From a virus: a stretch of DNA of 39,596 bases. Positions 9,531 through 16,812 of the stretch are shown here, piece by piece. Numbering within the stretch: position 1 is the stretch's first letter; every line of letters starts with the position of its first letter. The notes under the pieces are model-generated. The model did no database searches. It saw only the letters and a list, made by a program, of their open reading frames with translations, and was not told the origin of the DNA. A program made the translations under genes and the position numbers. The stretch is from IMG/VR virus record IMGVR_UViG_3300028388_000258, positions 1 through 39,596 of that record; one strand, 5' to 3'.

Positions 9531-12389
9531 TTACTTAACTACTTGTAGTTGCCCGTAAGTAATATCATCAGCCAACACATCCGCGTTCTCCAACAATGAT
9601 TGGAAGCGTGGGTGCGTTAGGTTGAATCCAATTACATAAGACTGTGCCAACTTAATCGGGGTGTCCTTACCAAGTGATGCCTTGTTTGACTTCGGTGTAG
9701 CCAGTGCATTCTCGTCAGCAAGTTCTCCTTTGAGTGTCTTATAGTCCGCACCGCGTACTGACAACCATTTGCGGAAGTGAGTCCGATCAACTAGCAACGT
9801 ACCCTTATCGAATGGTTCCGCCGCAGACTTGCGGAATACATCAAGACGTACTCGTATGTCACCCCTTGGTATCCTAGCGAAATCTGGTTGCGGCGGTTGA
9901 CCTACGGTATGCATAACAGTTACCTGTGCATCAGCACAATCTGCCATGTACTCTGCTATTAGGTCGAACGCGTCTGTCTGGTTCTCTTGTACTGATCGGC
10001 GGATAGCACCAATCTGAGCCAGTACCCACTCTGTTGCGTGTTCGTAGTTGAACTTAATCAGTCCCCAGTCCGAGGCTAACTTCATCGCAAAGTCAGATAG
10101 GATAATTGCCTGCTCCCAGAAGCGTTCCTCTCCGGAAAACTTAGCCCGATACTTTGCATGGAATTTATCTGATGCTTCCGCGATGGCGGCCTGTACACCT
10201 TCTTCACCTAGCTCAAGAAGTTTGCGTATGAATATACGTCCGACATGGCCGTAGTTAGAATGAATGGCCTGATAAATTCTCTTACCCGTGGACGTATCCC
10301 GTGTGAATATGTCACTAGATGGGACAGTAACTTCTAATAAACGAGCCATCTGTGCGTCGGTATCTAAACCAGACGCAATTAGTTTACTTTGTAGAGACTT
10401 GTTAGTAGATACAATAACCGGCGTTGCCCAAGTCTTCGCTTCACGTTCTTCAGCGTTGCGGTTCAGTCTAGCTTTGTCTCTACCTTGAGTAACCCAGTAA
10501 CAGAACTCACCGACTTCCTTATCGTTCATCATGGTAACTTCGTCGATAGTCAGCGGTAAGTTGGCGTATGTACCAAGTCGTGTGAACAAGCTGTTCTGTG
10601 TGTACTTCGCGGCAAAGTGGAGCTTATCGGGATCGCCAAATATAGACTGCACCCAATACTGTGCTAGTGATTTACCCCCACCAGTTGCGCCATACAGCGA
10701 AACTGTTAAGCCTTTGAGACCTGTGAAGTTGTATAGTGGTGCTGACAAGCCGACACCTAACGCAAACATGTGCGCTTTTAGATCGCCCTTCTCAAGCACT
10801 TGCGTGAGATTAACCCAGTTATCTAACGTACCCTTAGTGGAATACATCTCTGATCCCTGCTTTTGCACGCCAGATGCTAAGTTAATACTCTCTTCTGTAA
10901 CGCTACCGTTAGCATCACGTTTAAAAATTGTGTCGCCGAGAACGAACGCCGTGTTGTTTTCCTTCCAACCCATATTTGAATACAGGTTTGTCATGGCACG
11001 GATTTGTCTCAACTCATCCATATATGTACGCAACATAAGCTGAAAATTCTCCGTTTGTTTTTTGTTGTACAACACGATACCTTGGTCGGCTATCGCAGTT
11101 GCAAACTCCCTGCTAGTACCTTCGGCTAGATAAGCCTGACGTAATGTAAGTTCCTGCCAACCCATATGGGGTCTGTTCCAGTGGTATCTAACTGTCTCGT
11201 ACCCTAGAGACTCGTCCTTACCATAGCCCACGGGGTATAGATCGAACTTACATATATCAATATCTGTCCCATCGACATTCATTTTTATGCCATCGGAAGT
11301 ACGTTTGAACGGCTTCGGAACCGGTACGGTGTTGGCAACTTGATCCACAGGTTGTTGTGGTGCGTCTACTTCTTGGTACTGAATACCTAGTCTCGCAGGG
11401 GAACCGATTTTCCCCTCATATTTACAACCCTTGCATCCTTCGGGACGGTCACATGCAAACTTAGCACACGTTGTTGGGCCAGTAGTTGACTTCTTCCAAT
11501 GCGCTAACTTGCGTAGTGTTTCTGGCTGACTGAATGAAGGGTGATCTCTACTCCATTCAATAGCTGTATTCTCAGGGTCAACACAGTGTGCGGCTACACC
11601 AATCAAGTCATACCACAGTGGCTCATCACACTCGTCTTGGTGTTCGATAGCCCAGTTAATCTGCTTACATTTACTAGCCACAACAGAGGCGACAGCCGGT
11701 GGAAACTCTTGTTTTACCGACAGATTATCTAACAACGTGTTCTCACGTGTGTGACTTAGCCCCGCCGCAGCGGGTGTGCTGAAGTAATAACTTAGCTTTG
11801 CCTTCAGAGTCAGAACATCAACAGGCGGTGCATCAATAATTACTTCTACTCTAGCTCCACCTTTGCGGTTATGTGTTCCGACAGGACGTAACACCCTAGC
11901 ACTATCCGCAGGGACAGCAGGGTCAACATCAAATCCTTTGTCAACACAGGCTTGCTTCATAGCCTCTGCTAACGGTTTCCAATCTTGCGGTTCTAGTTCT
12001 TCGTCTAGCACCCAATAAGCATGTAGGCCGTTGCCCGACTTCACTGTCAAAGGCTTCGGTAGTTTAAGGTCAGATATAAATTTACCTAACGCTACCAACC
12101 CCTCTTTCCATGACGGGAATGGCTTGTCTTCGCCGCAATCTACATCAAGAGCGACTAACTTCGTGGCTCTCACGTTGTCCTGTTTCCGGTTGCCTTTATT
12201 AGCAAATGATGAAACAGCAAAATAAACATTCTTATCTGGTTGCGCTTTATCCGATCTAAGACAAGACGCGGCCAGTTCGTCTACCGTGTCAAAAAAGCCT
12301 TGTTGTACTTTTCCTTCTGGGCTTATTAGAGTTGTTACGTAATACCCTTCTGACGGTAGAACCCTCTGGAGAAACTCCAATGTGTTCAT
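9531..12389 (-). CDS. AEP-type primase fused to a DUF927-like helicase (952 aa)
   Basis: Makes primers and unwinds DNA at the phage fork. The N-terminal primase shows the archaeo-eukaryotic primase signatures: LDVDCG (Asp82 and Asp84, metal site), SGNGLHAYW (118-126) and ADSARVLRPVGTHNRK (161-176). A four-Cys cluster follows (Cys308, 313, 319, 322; spacing C-x4-C-x5-C-x2-C), a likely zinc site. The C-terminal ATPase has Walker A GATGGGKS (567-574), Walker B TIDE (Asp616, Glu617) and a sensor-like VIVSTN, in the style of DUF927 / SF3-like phage helicases. Start chosen at the ATG at 12389, because AAGGTGG lies about 5 bases upstream and homology-like sequence begins there; the frame is open for 16 more codons. 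It is the last gene of the leftward block, tail-to-tail with the giant gene. Confidence 0.85.
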   Translation of the reverse strand: MNTLEFLQRVLPSEGYYVTTLISPEGKVQQGFFDTVDELAASCLRSDKAQPDKNVYFAVSSFANKGNRKQDNVRATKLVALDVDCGEDKPFPSWKEGLVALGKFISDLKLPKPLTVKSGNGLHAYWVLDEELEPQDWKPLAEAMKQACVDKGFDVDPAVPADSARVLRPVGTHNRKGGARVEVIIDAPPVDVLTLKAKLSYYFSTPAAAGLSHTRENTLLDNLSVKQEFPPAVASVVASKCKQINWAIEHQDECDEPLWYDLIGVAAHCVDPENTAIEWSRDHPSFSQPETLRKLAHWKKSTTGPTTCAKFACDRPEGCKGCKYEGKIGSPARLGIQYQEVDAPQQPVDQVANTVPVPKPFKRTSDGIKMNVDGTDIDICKFDLYPVGYGKDESLGYETVRYHWNRPHMGWQELTLRQAYLAEGTSREFATAIADQGIVLYNKKQTENFQLMLRTYMDELRQIRAMTNLYSNMGWKENNTAFVLGDTIFKRDANGSVTEESINLASGVQKQGSEMYSTKGTLDNWVNLTQVLEKGDLKAHMFALGVGLSAPLYNFTGLKGLTVSLYGATGGGKSLAQYWVQSIFGDPDKLHFAAKYTQNSLFTRLGTYANLPLTIDEVTMMNDKEVGEFCYWVTQGRDKARLNRNAEEREAKTWATPVIVSTNKSLQSKLIASGLDTDAQMARLLEVTVPSSDIFTRDTSTGKRIYQAIHSNYGHVGRIFIRKLLELGEEGVQAAIAEASDKFHAKYRAKFSGEERFWEQAIILSDFAMKLASDWGLIKFNYEHATEWVLAQIGAIRRSVQENQTDAFDLIAEYMADCADAQVTVMHTVGQPPQPDFARIPRGDIRVRLDVFRKSAAEPFDKGTLLVDRTHFRKWLSVRGADYKTLKGELADENALATPKSNKASLGKDTPIKLAQSYVIGFNLTHPRFQSLLENADVLADDITYGQLQVVK

Positions 12390-12414
12390 ACTTACCACCT
12401 TCATAGTTGAGGAA

Positions 12415-12430
12415 GGGGACTCTCGTCCCC
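12415..12430 (-). other. GC-rich hairpin upstream of the primase gene
   Basis: GGGGAC-TCTC-GTCCCC forms a perfect 6-bp stem with a 4-base loop. It sits between the stop of the HTH gene (12443) and the primase start (12389). On the leftward transcript it is followed by TTCCTC rather than a T-run, so it is more likely an RNA-stability or translation-control element than a full terminator. Confidence 0.45.
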
Positions 12431-12442
12431 CTCTCATGTACC

Positions 12443-12727
12443 TTATTCCTGTTCTTCAAAAATCTCAAGAAGCCTTTGGAATCTGTGCTTCTGCTCAAGA
12501 GCAATAACATCTGGCTGAGGCCACCCTTGAGACATAGTCGCAAGGAGTGATTTTAGTACAGCACGAACACGTTCGTCGTTCTTTTTGCGGACGGGCTTGC
12601 CCTTAACCCATCCATAATACGTCATTCGTGATACACCTAGTAGCTCTGCCATGTTAGATGTAGTCAAAAGCATATGTCTCCGCAGTGCTTCCACTTTCGT
12701 GAAATCTAGCGGCGGCATATTAGTCAT
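12443..12727 (-). CDS. Small helix-turn-helix protein
   Basis: About 94 residues. A helix-turn-helix is visible in the segment LLTTSNMAELLGVSRMTYYG followed by a basic recognition-side stretch (WVKGKPVRKK). It resembles a Cro/XRE-type or MerR-like DNA reader. The C-terminal third is helical (HRFQRLLEIFEEQE). The start is uncertain: ATGs at 12736, 12727 and 12718 share the frame. The one at 12727 has GGGG nine bases upstream and overlaps the stop of the SSB-like gene, so translation is probably coupled. Placed between the SSB-like protein and the primase-helicase, it could regulate this block or mark the origin for the primase; both are inferred. Confidence 0.65.
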   Translation of the reverse strand: MTNMPPLDFTKVEALRRHMLLTTSNMAELLGVSRMTYYGWVKGKPVRKKNDERVRAVLKSLLATMSQGWPQPDVIALEQKHRFQRLLEIFEEQE

Positions 12728-13670
12728 CAGATACATCCCCTACAAGTGCGGCGATTTCAGCGGCTAGGTCATCAGCTTCCCCATTTACAACAGGTGCGGC
12801 CTTCGGTTCTTCAGCTACCTTTGGCTTCTCTGGTGCAGGTTCAGCTTTTTTCTTAGCTCCGAACCCCTTTACTGGTGCGGGTTCTGGTTCTGGCTCCGGT
12901 GCTTTCTCAACAACAGGTGCAGGCTTTTCAATCTGCGGTACTTCAGCAGGCGCACTTGTGGCACTCGCTTCTCCTGTGATGATCTTGACCTGCTCTGTAC
13001 CGAACAGTTTGTCAACAGCTTTCTGTGTGTCCTCATCATTGAACCCGCCAAACCCAAACTTGAGTTTAGGGAATGACGCTTCGGTATCAAACGTGATACG
13101 AGTACGCACAATCTCCGGTGCAATACCACGAACAGATAGTTCCTTCTGGTATGCGTTTAGATTCTTGAGTGCCGCAGGTGTTACTTGCAGTAGGTATACA
13201 GAACCCATTGGGTCATCTGCCGCCACAATAGCTAGACGCTTCTGGTCTGAACAAGCCTTAACTTGTTGTCCGTTGGCTGTCACCTTCGATCCCCAAGCAT
13301 TCTTAGGGCAAGATGCGCACAGATCATTTTGTGGTTCGCCACTATCAGCCGCAGGGCGGATACCGTCTAGTGAGTAACAGTCTGGTGCAGAAGGTTCTGC
13401 GTCTTTGCTCCATTCCTTTGCATAGAAAGTTTTGGATAACTTCGGGTTAGCACCTACGATGATTGCTTCCAGAACTGTACTGTCTAGTACAGTTTCATTA
13501 CCGTCTTCTACGATGCGGAAGCGGCTACCCTTCAGTGAGATTCGTGGGTATCCATCGCCACCTGTTTGACTGATGCCTCCCATCAACGACTGTGCAAGTG
13601 CTGATGGTTTGCCTACTTTATCTGCCAAGTGTGCAGGTACTTGAATGTTAGTTGGTACAAGATCGCTCAT
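12720..13670 (-). CDS. SSB-like phage protein with Cys cluster and acidic tail (316 aa)
   Basis: Probable single-stranded-DNA-binding protein of the replication module. N-terminal two-thirds: a beta-rich core (GGDGYPRISLKGSRFRIV near the start) with a Cys cluster, DLCASCPKNAWGS then KACSDQKR, that likely binds zinc. Then a Pro/Glu/Ala linker and a short acidic C-terminus (DDLAAEIAALVGDVSDD), a layout typical of SSBs that recruit partners by an acidic tail. Similar proteins with a CxxCPxxxWGS motif occur beside polymerase and helicase genes in marine phages (from memory). Start: ATGs at 13676 and 13670; the latter has AGGAG at proper spacing. It overlaps the downstream HTH gene. Confidence 0.65.
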   Translation of the reverse strand: MSDLVPTNIQVPAHLADKVGKPSALAQSLMGGISQTGGDGYPRISLKGSRFRIVEDGNETVLDSTVLEAIIVGANPKLSKTFYAKEWSKDAEPSAPDCYSLDGIRPAADSGEPQNDLCASCPKNAWGSKVTANGQQVKACSDQKRLAIVAADDPMGSVYLLQVTPAALKNLNAYQKELSVRGIAPEIVRTRITFDTEASFPKLKFGFGGFNDEDTQKAVDKLFGTEQVKIITGEASATSAPAEVPQIEKPAPVVEKAPEPEPEPAPVKGFGAKKKAEPAPEKPKVAEEPKAAPVVNGEADDLAAEIAALVGDVSDD

Positions 13671-13679
13671 TGTCATCTC

Positions 13680-14084
13680 CTAGTCTTCGACTTTGTTTAC
13701 GGGTTTACGAATGTTTACATCAATGCGTGTCCCGTAATTCACACCTGATGGAACTGCTTTGTTCTGTTCGATATAGCCACGAACAGCGTTCTTACTGACT
13801 CGCTTCTCTAGCATGTCGTAGGCTTCGTTCTCTTTTACAAAATTAAGAACTTGATCCCAGTCAGCTACATTCGCAAAGTCATTAGTGGTTAGAAAGGCTG
13901 TGCCGTGGCCTGTCTTAAAAGACGTAACACCATCAGCGTCAGCTTTCTCCTTTATCCATGCTTCAAGCTTCAACATCTTGTCCTTGATTCCTTTGACCTT
14001 CTCTTTGGTCTCGGCCTCAATGGCTTCTTTCTGATGCCTATACTTCAAATAAGCTTGGATAACTTCATCTACTGTTAAAGACAT
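13680..14084 (-). CDS. Unknown phage protein with N-terminal coiled coil (134 aa)
   Basis: Residues 1-50 are a charged helix likely to form a coiled coil; the rest is globular, with motifs HGTAFLTTNDFANVADWD and FVKENEAYDMLEKRVSKNAV. The same arrangement (helix, then a ..ADWD..LxFVKENEAxDxLEKRVSK.. core) recurs in phage replication operons in my memory, without an assigned function. It lies 4 bases after the helicase gene and a few bases before the SSB-like gene. A GAGGTG ribosome site precedes the ATG. A DNA-end or SSB-associated role is possible but not shown. Confidence 0.7.
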   Translation of the reverse strand: MSLTVDEVIQAYLKYRHQKEAIEAETKEKVKGIKDKMLKLEAWIKEKADADGVTSFKTGHGTAFLTTNDFANVADWDQVLNFVKENEAYDMLEKRVSKNAVRGYIEQNKAVPSGVNYGTRIDVNIRKPVNKVED

Positions 14085-14087
14085 AAG

Positions 14088-15638
14088 TCACCTCGTCTCT
14101 TGTTGTATCAAATCAAGAAGCAAGCCTTGTAGTTTCTGCTTGTTCTTCAACCGTTGGTACATCTTGTACTCGATTTCAGTAGCTTCGATGTGAACCACGT
14201 TCGATACATGTTTCTTTCCGATTCGTTCGATACGTCCATTAGCTTGGACATACTGCTCGTTGCTTGTGATTGGCCCATACCATATGACTGTTGACGCAGA
14301 CGTAAGGGTTAGCCCATGTGCCATCGTTGCAGGGTGGGCAATAAGTACATGCGGGTCTTTAGCGTTCTGAAAGTTATGGAATATTTCGTTGCGTTTACCT
14401 GATGAAACTTCACCGTTGACAACGCCTACTGTCCAAGTCTTTGAAAGCTCTTTCTCCAACATGTGTAAGGTTCCTGTTAGTGGAACGAATACAATTACTT
14501 TCTGTCCTGTTTCTTGAATCACCTCCTTTACAGCGTTTACTCGTGGCGCACAGTTGATCTCAATGTTTCGACCATCATCGCCATATGCTACACCGCATGA
14601 AATCTGAACAAGTTTCTGTAACTTTACAGCTTCATTCACGGCAGTGATAGTGCCTTCCTCTGCCATCTCCGTGACAAAGTGACGCACCATTCTTGTGTAA
14701 TGATCTTTCTGTTCGTCAGTAAGTTCGACCTTGCGGGTCTGGAATACTGTATCTGGCAGATCAAAACACTCGTCTCGTGTATACCTTACAGCAGGTTGTA
14801 GTACGTTCTTTACTATGTCCACAGACTCAGGTCTTGGAACCCACCTATACTGTCCGATCTTCATCATCACCTGCTCTCTAAAAGCAGTATAAGTCTTTGT
14901 AAGGTTTGGACTATTTACTAATTTAGCCAATGCCCATGCATCTGTTGGGTCATTAGGTGTTGGCGTACCAGTCATCAACCACAAACGTGTTGCGCCGTTC
15001 TTATCCATCCACTTACGAAATGCTTTGAACCTGTTCGTCGATGGATTACGCAACACAGCCGCTTCGTCCACGATAACTAGGTCAAACATTCCCTGACATT
15101 CCTCGGATATAATCCCGAATCCGTCGTGGTTAATAATATAGAAGTCAGCTTTGGTCTTGAGCAACTTCCTACGTCTCGCCGCAGTCCCATGTAAAGTAAC
15201 ATGACTACGGTTTGGGAACCCCATAAATACTCCGTCACCCCATACACGTTCTAGCGTGGACAAAGGTGAAATAATTAGACACTTCTTTACAGCACCCACT
15301 TCCATCAAGTAGTCAGCCGCCCAAAGAGATGCCTGTGTCTTACCAGTACCGATCTCGTTAAGTACCAAAGCTCTCTGATTCATTGTCAGGAAAGCCGCTG
15401 TCATCTTCTGGTGTTCGTAAGGCTCAAACTTACCAACCCAATCATAGTAATGCAGGATAGGTGATGGTGCTTTGATACCCAGATTCCGTAGAACCTTGAC
15501 CTCATCTAGCTTGTGAGGTGCAACTACCAAGTCCTTCCCTTTGAAGTTCAAAACTTTAGCAGTTGGTATAGTATCCAACACTTTGTTTGGGTGTGTCAGT
15601 TTAAGAGCTAAAGCCTTGGCTTGCTCAACGACAATCAT
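14088..15638 (-). CDS. SNF2-type DNA helicase/ATPase (516 aa)
   Basis: Superfamily-2 translocase with two RecA-like lobes. Visible motifs: YEHQ (74-77), Walker A NEIGTGKT (94-101), LIISPLSTL (motif Ia, from 121), VIVDEAA (motif II, Asp191-Glu192), LMTGTPTPND (motif III, from 221) and QANGRIERIGKK (motif VI) near the C-terminus. The layout matches phage SNF2-like helicases. Start set at ATG 15638, which overlaps the VRR-NUC stop as ATGA and has GGAG 8 bases upstream; nine nucleotides upstream is a GTG in the same frame. Adjacent VRR-NUC and helicase genes are a common phage pair, suggesting joint work in recombination or replication repair. Confidence 0.9.
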   Translation of the reverse strand: MIVVEQAKALALKLTHPNKVLDTIPTAKVLNFKGKDLVVAPHKLDEVKVLRNLGIKAPSPILHYYDWVGKFEPYEHQKMTAAFLTMNQRALVLNEIGTGKTQASLWAADYLMEVGAVKKCLIISPLSTLERVWGDGVFMGFPNRSHVTLHGTAARRRKLLKTKADFYIINHDGFGIISEECQGMFDLVIVDEAAVLRNPSTNRFKAFRKWMDKNGATRLWLMTGTPTPNDPTDAWALAKLVNSPNLTKTYTAFREQVMMKIGQYRWVPRPESVDIVKNVLQPAVRYTRDECFDLPDTVFQTRKVELTDEQKDHYTRMVRHFVTEMAEEGTITAVNEAVKLQKLVQISCGVAYGDDGRNIEINCAPRVNAVKEVIQETGQKVIVFVPLTGTLHMLEKELSKTWTVGVVNGEVSSGKRNEIFHNFQNAKDPHVLIAHPATMAHGLTLTSASTVIWYGPITSNEQYVQANGRIERIGKKHVSNVVHIEATEIEYKMYQRLKNKQKLQGLLLDLIQQETR

Positions 15639-15937
15639 CCCAACCACTCCTGTATGTATTGACGCACTTGGTCAATGGTCTCGTCATCGTAAACGAGAAA
15701 GCATTTGCCACCGGCATTCTCAATCTCCTCCATACACTTTACTTGTAGGGCGGTAGGGCGTTTTGTTTTGTCTGCCTTACACTCTATACCTACAAACCTT
15801 CCACCAATAATAGCCACCTTATCTGGTATACCCGACCGTCCGAACGGCCCTGCCTGTGGGTTGTAATACCATACGTTGTTGGCTTTAAGCATCTTGTCAA
15901 GTTTACGCTTAATCTTTCCTTCTGGGGTATTCGACAT
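15635..15937 (-). CDS. VRR-NUC domain nuclease (100 aa)
   Basis: Stand-alone VRR-NUC nuclease of the PD-(D/E)XK superfamily, the type found in phages and in FAN1. The core motifs are visible: GIPDKVAI (catalytic Asp), then RFVGIECKA (Glu-x-Lys) and TALQ. Length is typical for the single-domain phage form, which cuts branched DNA. It overlaps the downstream helicase gene by 4 bases (ATGA). Upstream is a 21-base AT-rich gap after the Cas4-like nuclease gene. Confidence 0.9.
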   Translation of the reverse strand: MSNTPEGKIKRKLDKMLKANNVWYYNPQAGPFGRSGIPDKVAIIGGRFVGIECKADKTKRPTALQVKCMEEIENAGGKCFLVYDDETIDQVRQYIQEWLG

Positions 15938-15958
15938 TATTTATACATACCTGTCAAG

Positions 15959-16618
15959 TTAAATGTTTGCGTAATCGCACATATGTTTTGCAGGGCAATA
16001 CCTACATAAACCGCTAGGCTTGGCAGGCCAGTTGTCACTTTCTTGTGATGCGTAGATTCTCCGTATACGCGATATTAAATCTGCCCACATCGCATTGGAT
16101 TGTTCGCGTTTGAAAGTCTCCGAGTCCATAGATAAATCTTTTAGCCATATAAAAGAAGTCTTGATCTCGTCCACCTGCGGGTAATGCTTCCATACTTGTA
16201 GTGCGAACATCTGTAACTGTGTGAAGTCAGGTCTACGCTTGCCTGTCTTCCAATCCATAACCACCGCCTTATCGTCCTTAATAACCAGAACGTCTAGGAT
16301 CGACCGCAACCATGCGTCAGGTGCGTACCAATCTGTTGGTGTAAGGTTTTCTGTCAGCGTTAGTTTAAGTTCCGCGTGTAGCTCACCGCCTTTTGCAGAC
16401 TTTTGTATCGTGTCACACAGTACTTCGTACTTCTCAGCCTCAGCAGGTAGGGGCGTGTCATCTGTCAACCTGTACTCAAGAAACTCGTGTATGCGCTCGC
16501 CGTATTTACTGGCTTCACCGCCCATGTCTTGTACTTCTTTAGTCACTCGCTGATGGTAGTAACGCTTCGGGCAGTTCTCATACAGCTTAATAGCCGAGAA
16601 CGAATGGGATAGTTTCAC
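15959..16618 (-). CDS. Cas4/RecB-like PD-(D/E)XK nuclease with Fe-S cysteines (219 aa)
   Basis: Exonuclease of the RecB/Cas4 type. Visible: Cys16 in YENCPKRYYHQ, G..IHEFLE (His44), Asp109 in ILDV, the core D-W-K (Asp122, Lys124), TQLQMFAL (Gln helix), and three C-terminal cysteines (205, 208, 214; CRYCPAKHMC). The four Cys fit an iron-sulfur cluster as in Cas4/AddB. There is no CRISPR array or cas1/cas2 nearby, so this is a phage recombination nuclease rather than an adaptation enzyme. Starts with GTG, sharing GTGA with the stop of the preceding gene; GGAG lies 8 bases upstream. Confidence 0.85.
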   Translation of the reverse strand: MKLSHSFSAIKLYENCPKRYYHQRVTKEVQDMGGEASKYGERIHEFLEYRLTDDTPLPAEAEKYEVLCDTIQKSAKGGELHAELKLTLTENLTPTDWYAPDAWLRSILDVLVIKDDKAVVMDWKTGKRRPDFTQLQMFALQVWKHYPQVDEIKTSFIWLKDLSMDSETFKREQSNAMWADLISRIRRIYASQESDNWPAKPSGLCRYCPAKHMCDYANI

Positions 16619-16812
16619 TTATGTGTCTCCTTGAGCGCATCTAATCCTTCGTCAATCTCGTCAACTAGACTGCGCTGATCTTTCAGCGATAGCTCCAACA
16701 AGATGGCCTTGTCTTCTAGCTGATATGCCTTAGCTAACTTGCGCCTTGCGTAAGCTGACAACATCTTGGCATAAGTTTTCTTCAGCTTAATCAATAGTTT
16801 ACTGTGCTTCAC
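16615..16812 (-). CDS. Small basic helical protein (65 aa)
   Basis: All-helical, Lys/Leu-rich protein (LLIKLKKTYAKMLSAYARRK near its start) with an acidic C-terminal half. No family recognised. The start is a GTG that overlaps the DNA polymerase stop as GTGA, with GGAG 7 bases upstream; the frame is open 13 codons further but that part lies within polymerase. It overlaps the Cas4-like gene by 4 bases. It may be an accessory peptide to the polymerase or the nuclease; this is inferred from position only. Confidence 0.6.
   Translation of the reverse strand: MKHSKLLIKLKKTYAKMLSAYARRKLAKAYQLEDKAILLELSLKDQRSLVDEIDEGLDALKETHK

Noticed and set aside
15959-16618. CRISPR adaptation locus suggested by the Cas4-like gene
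   Set aside because: No repeat-spacer array and no cas1/cas2; neighbours are phage replication genes.
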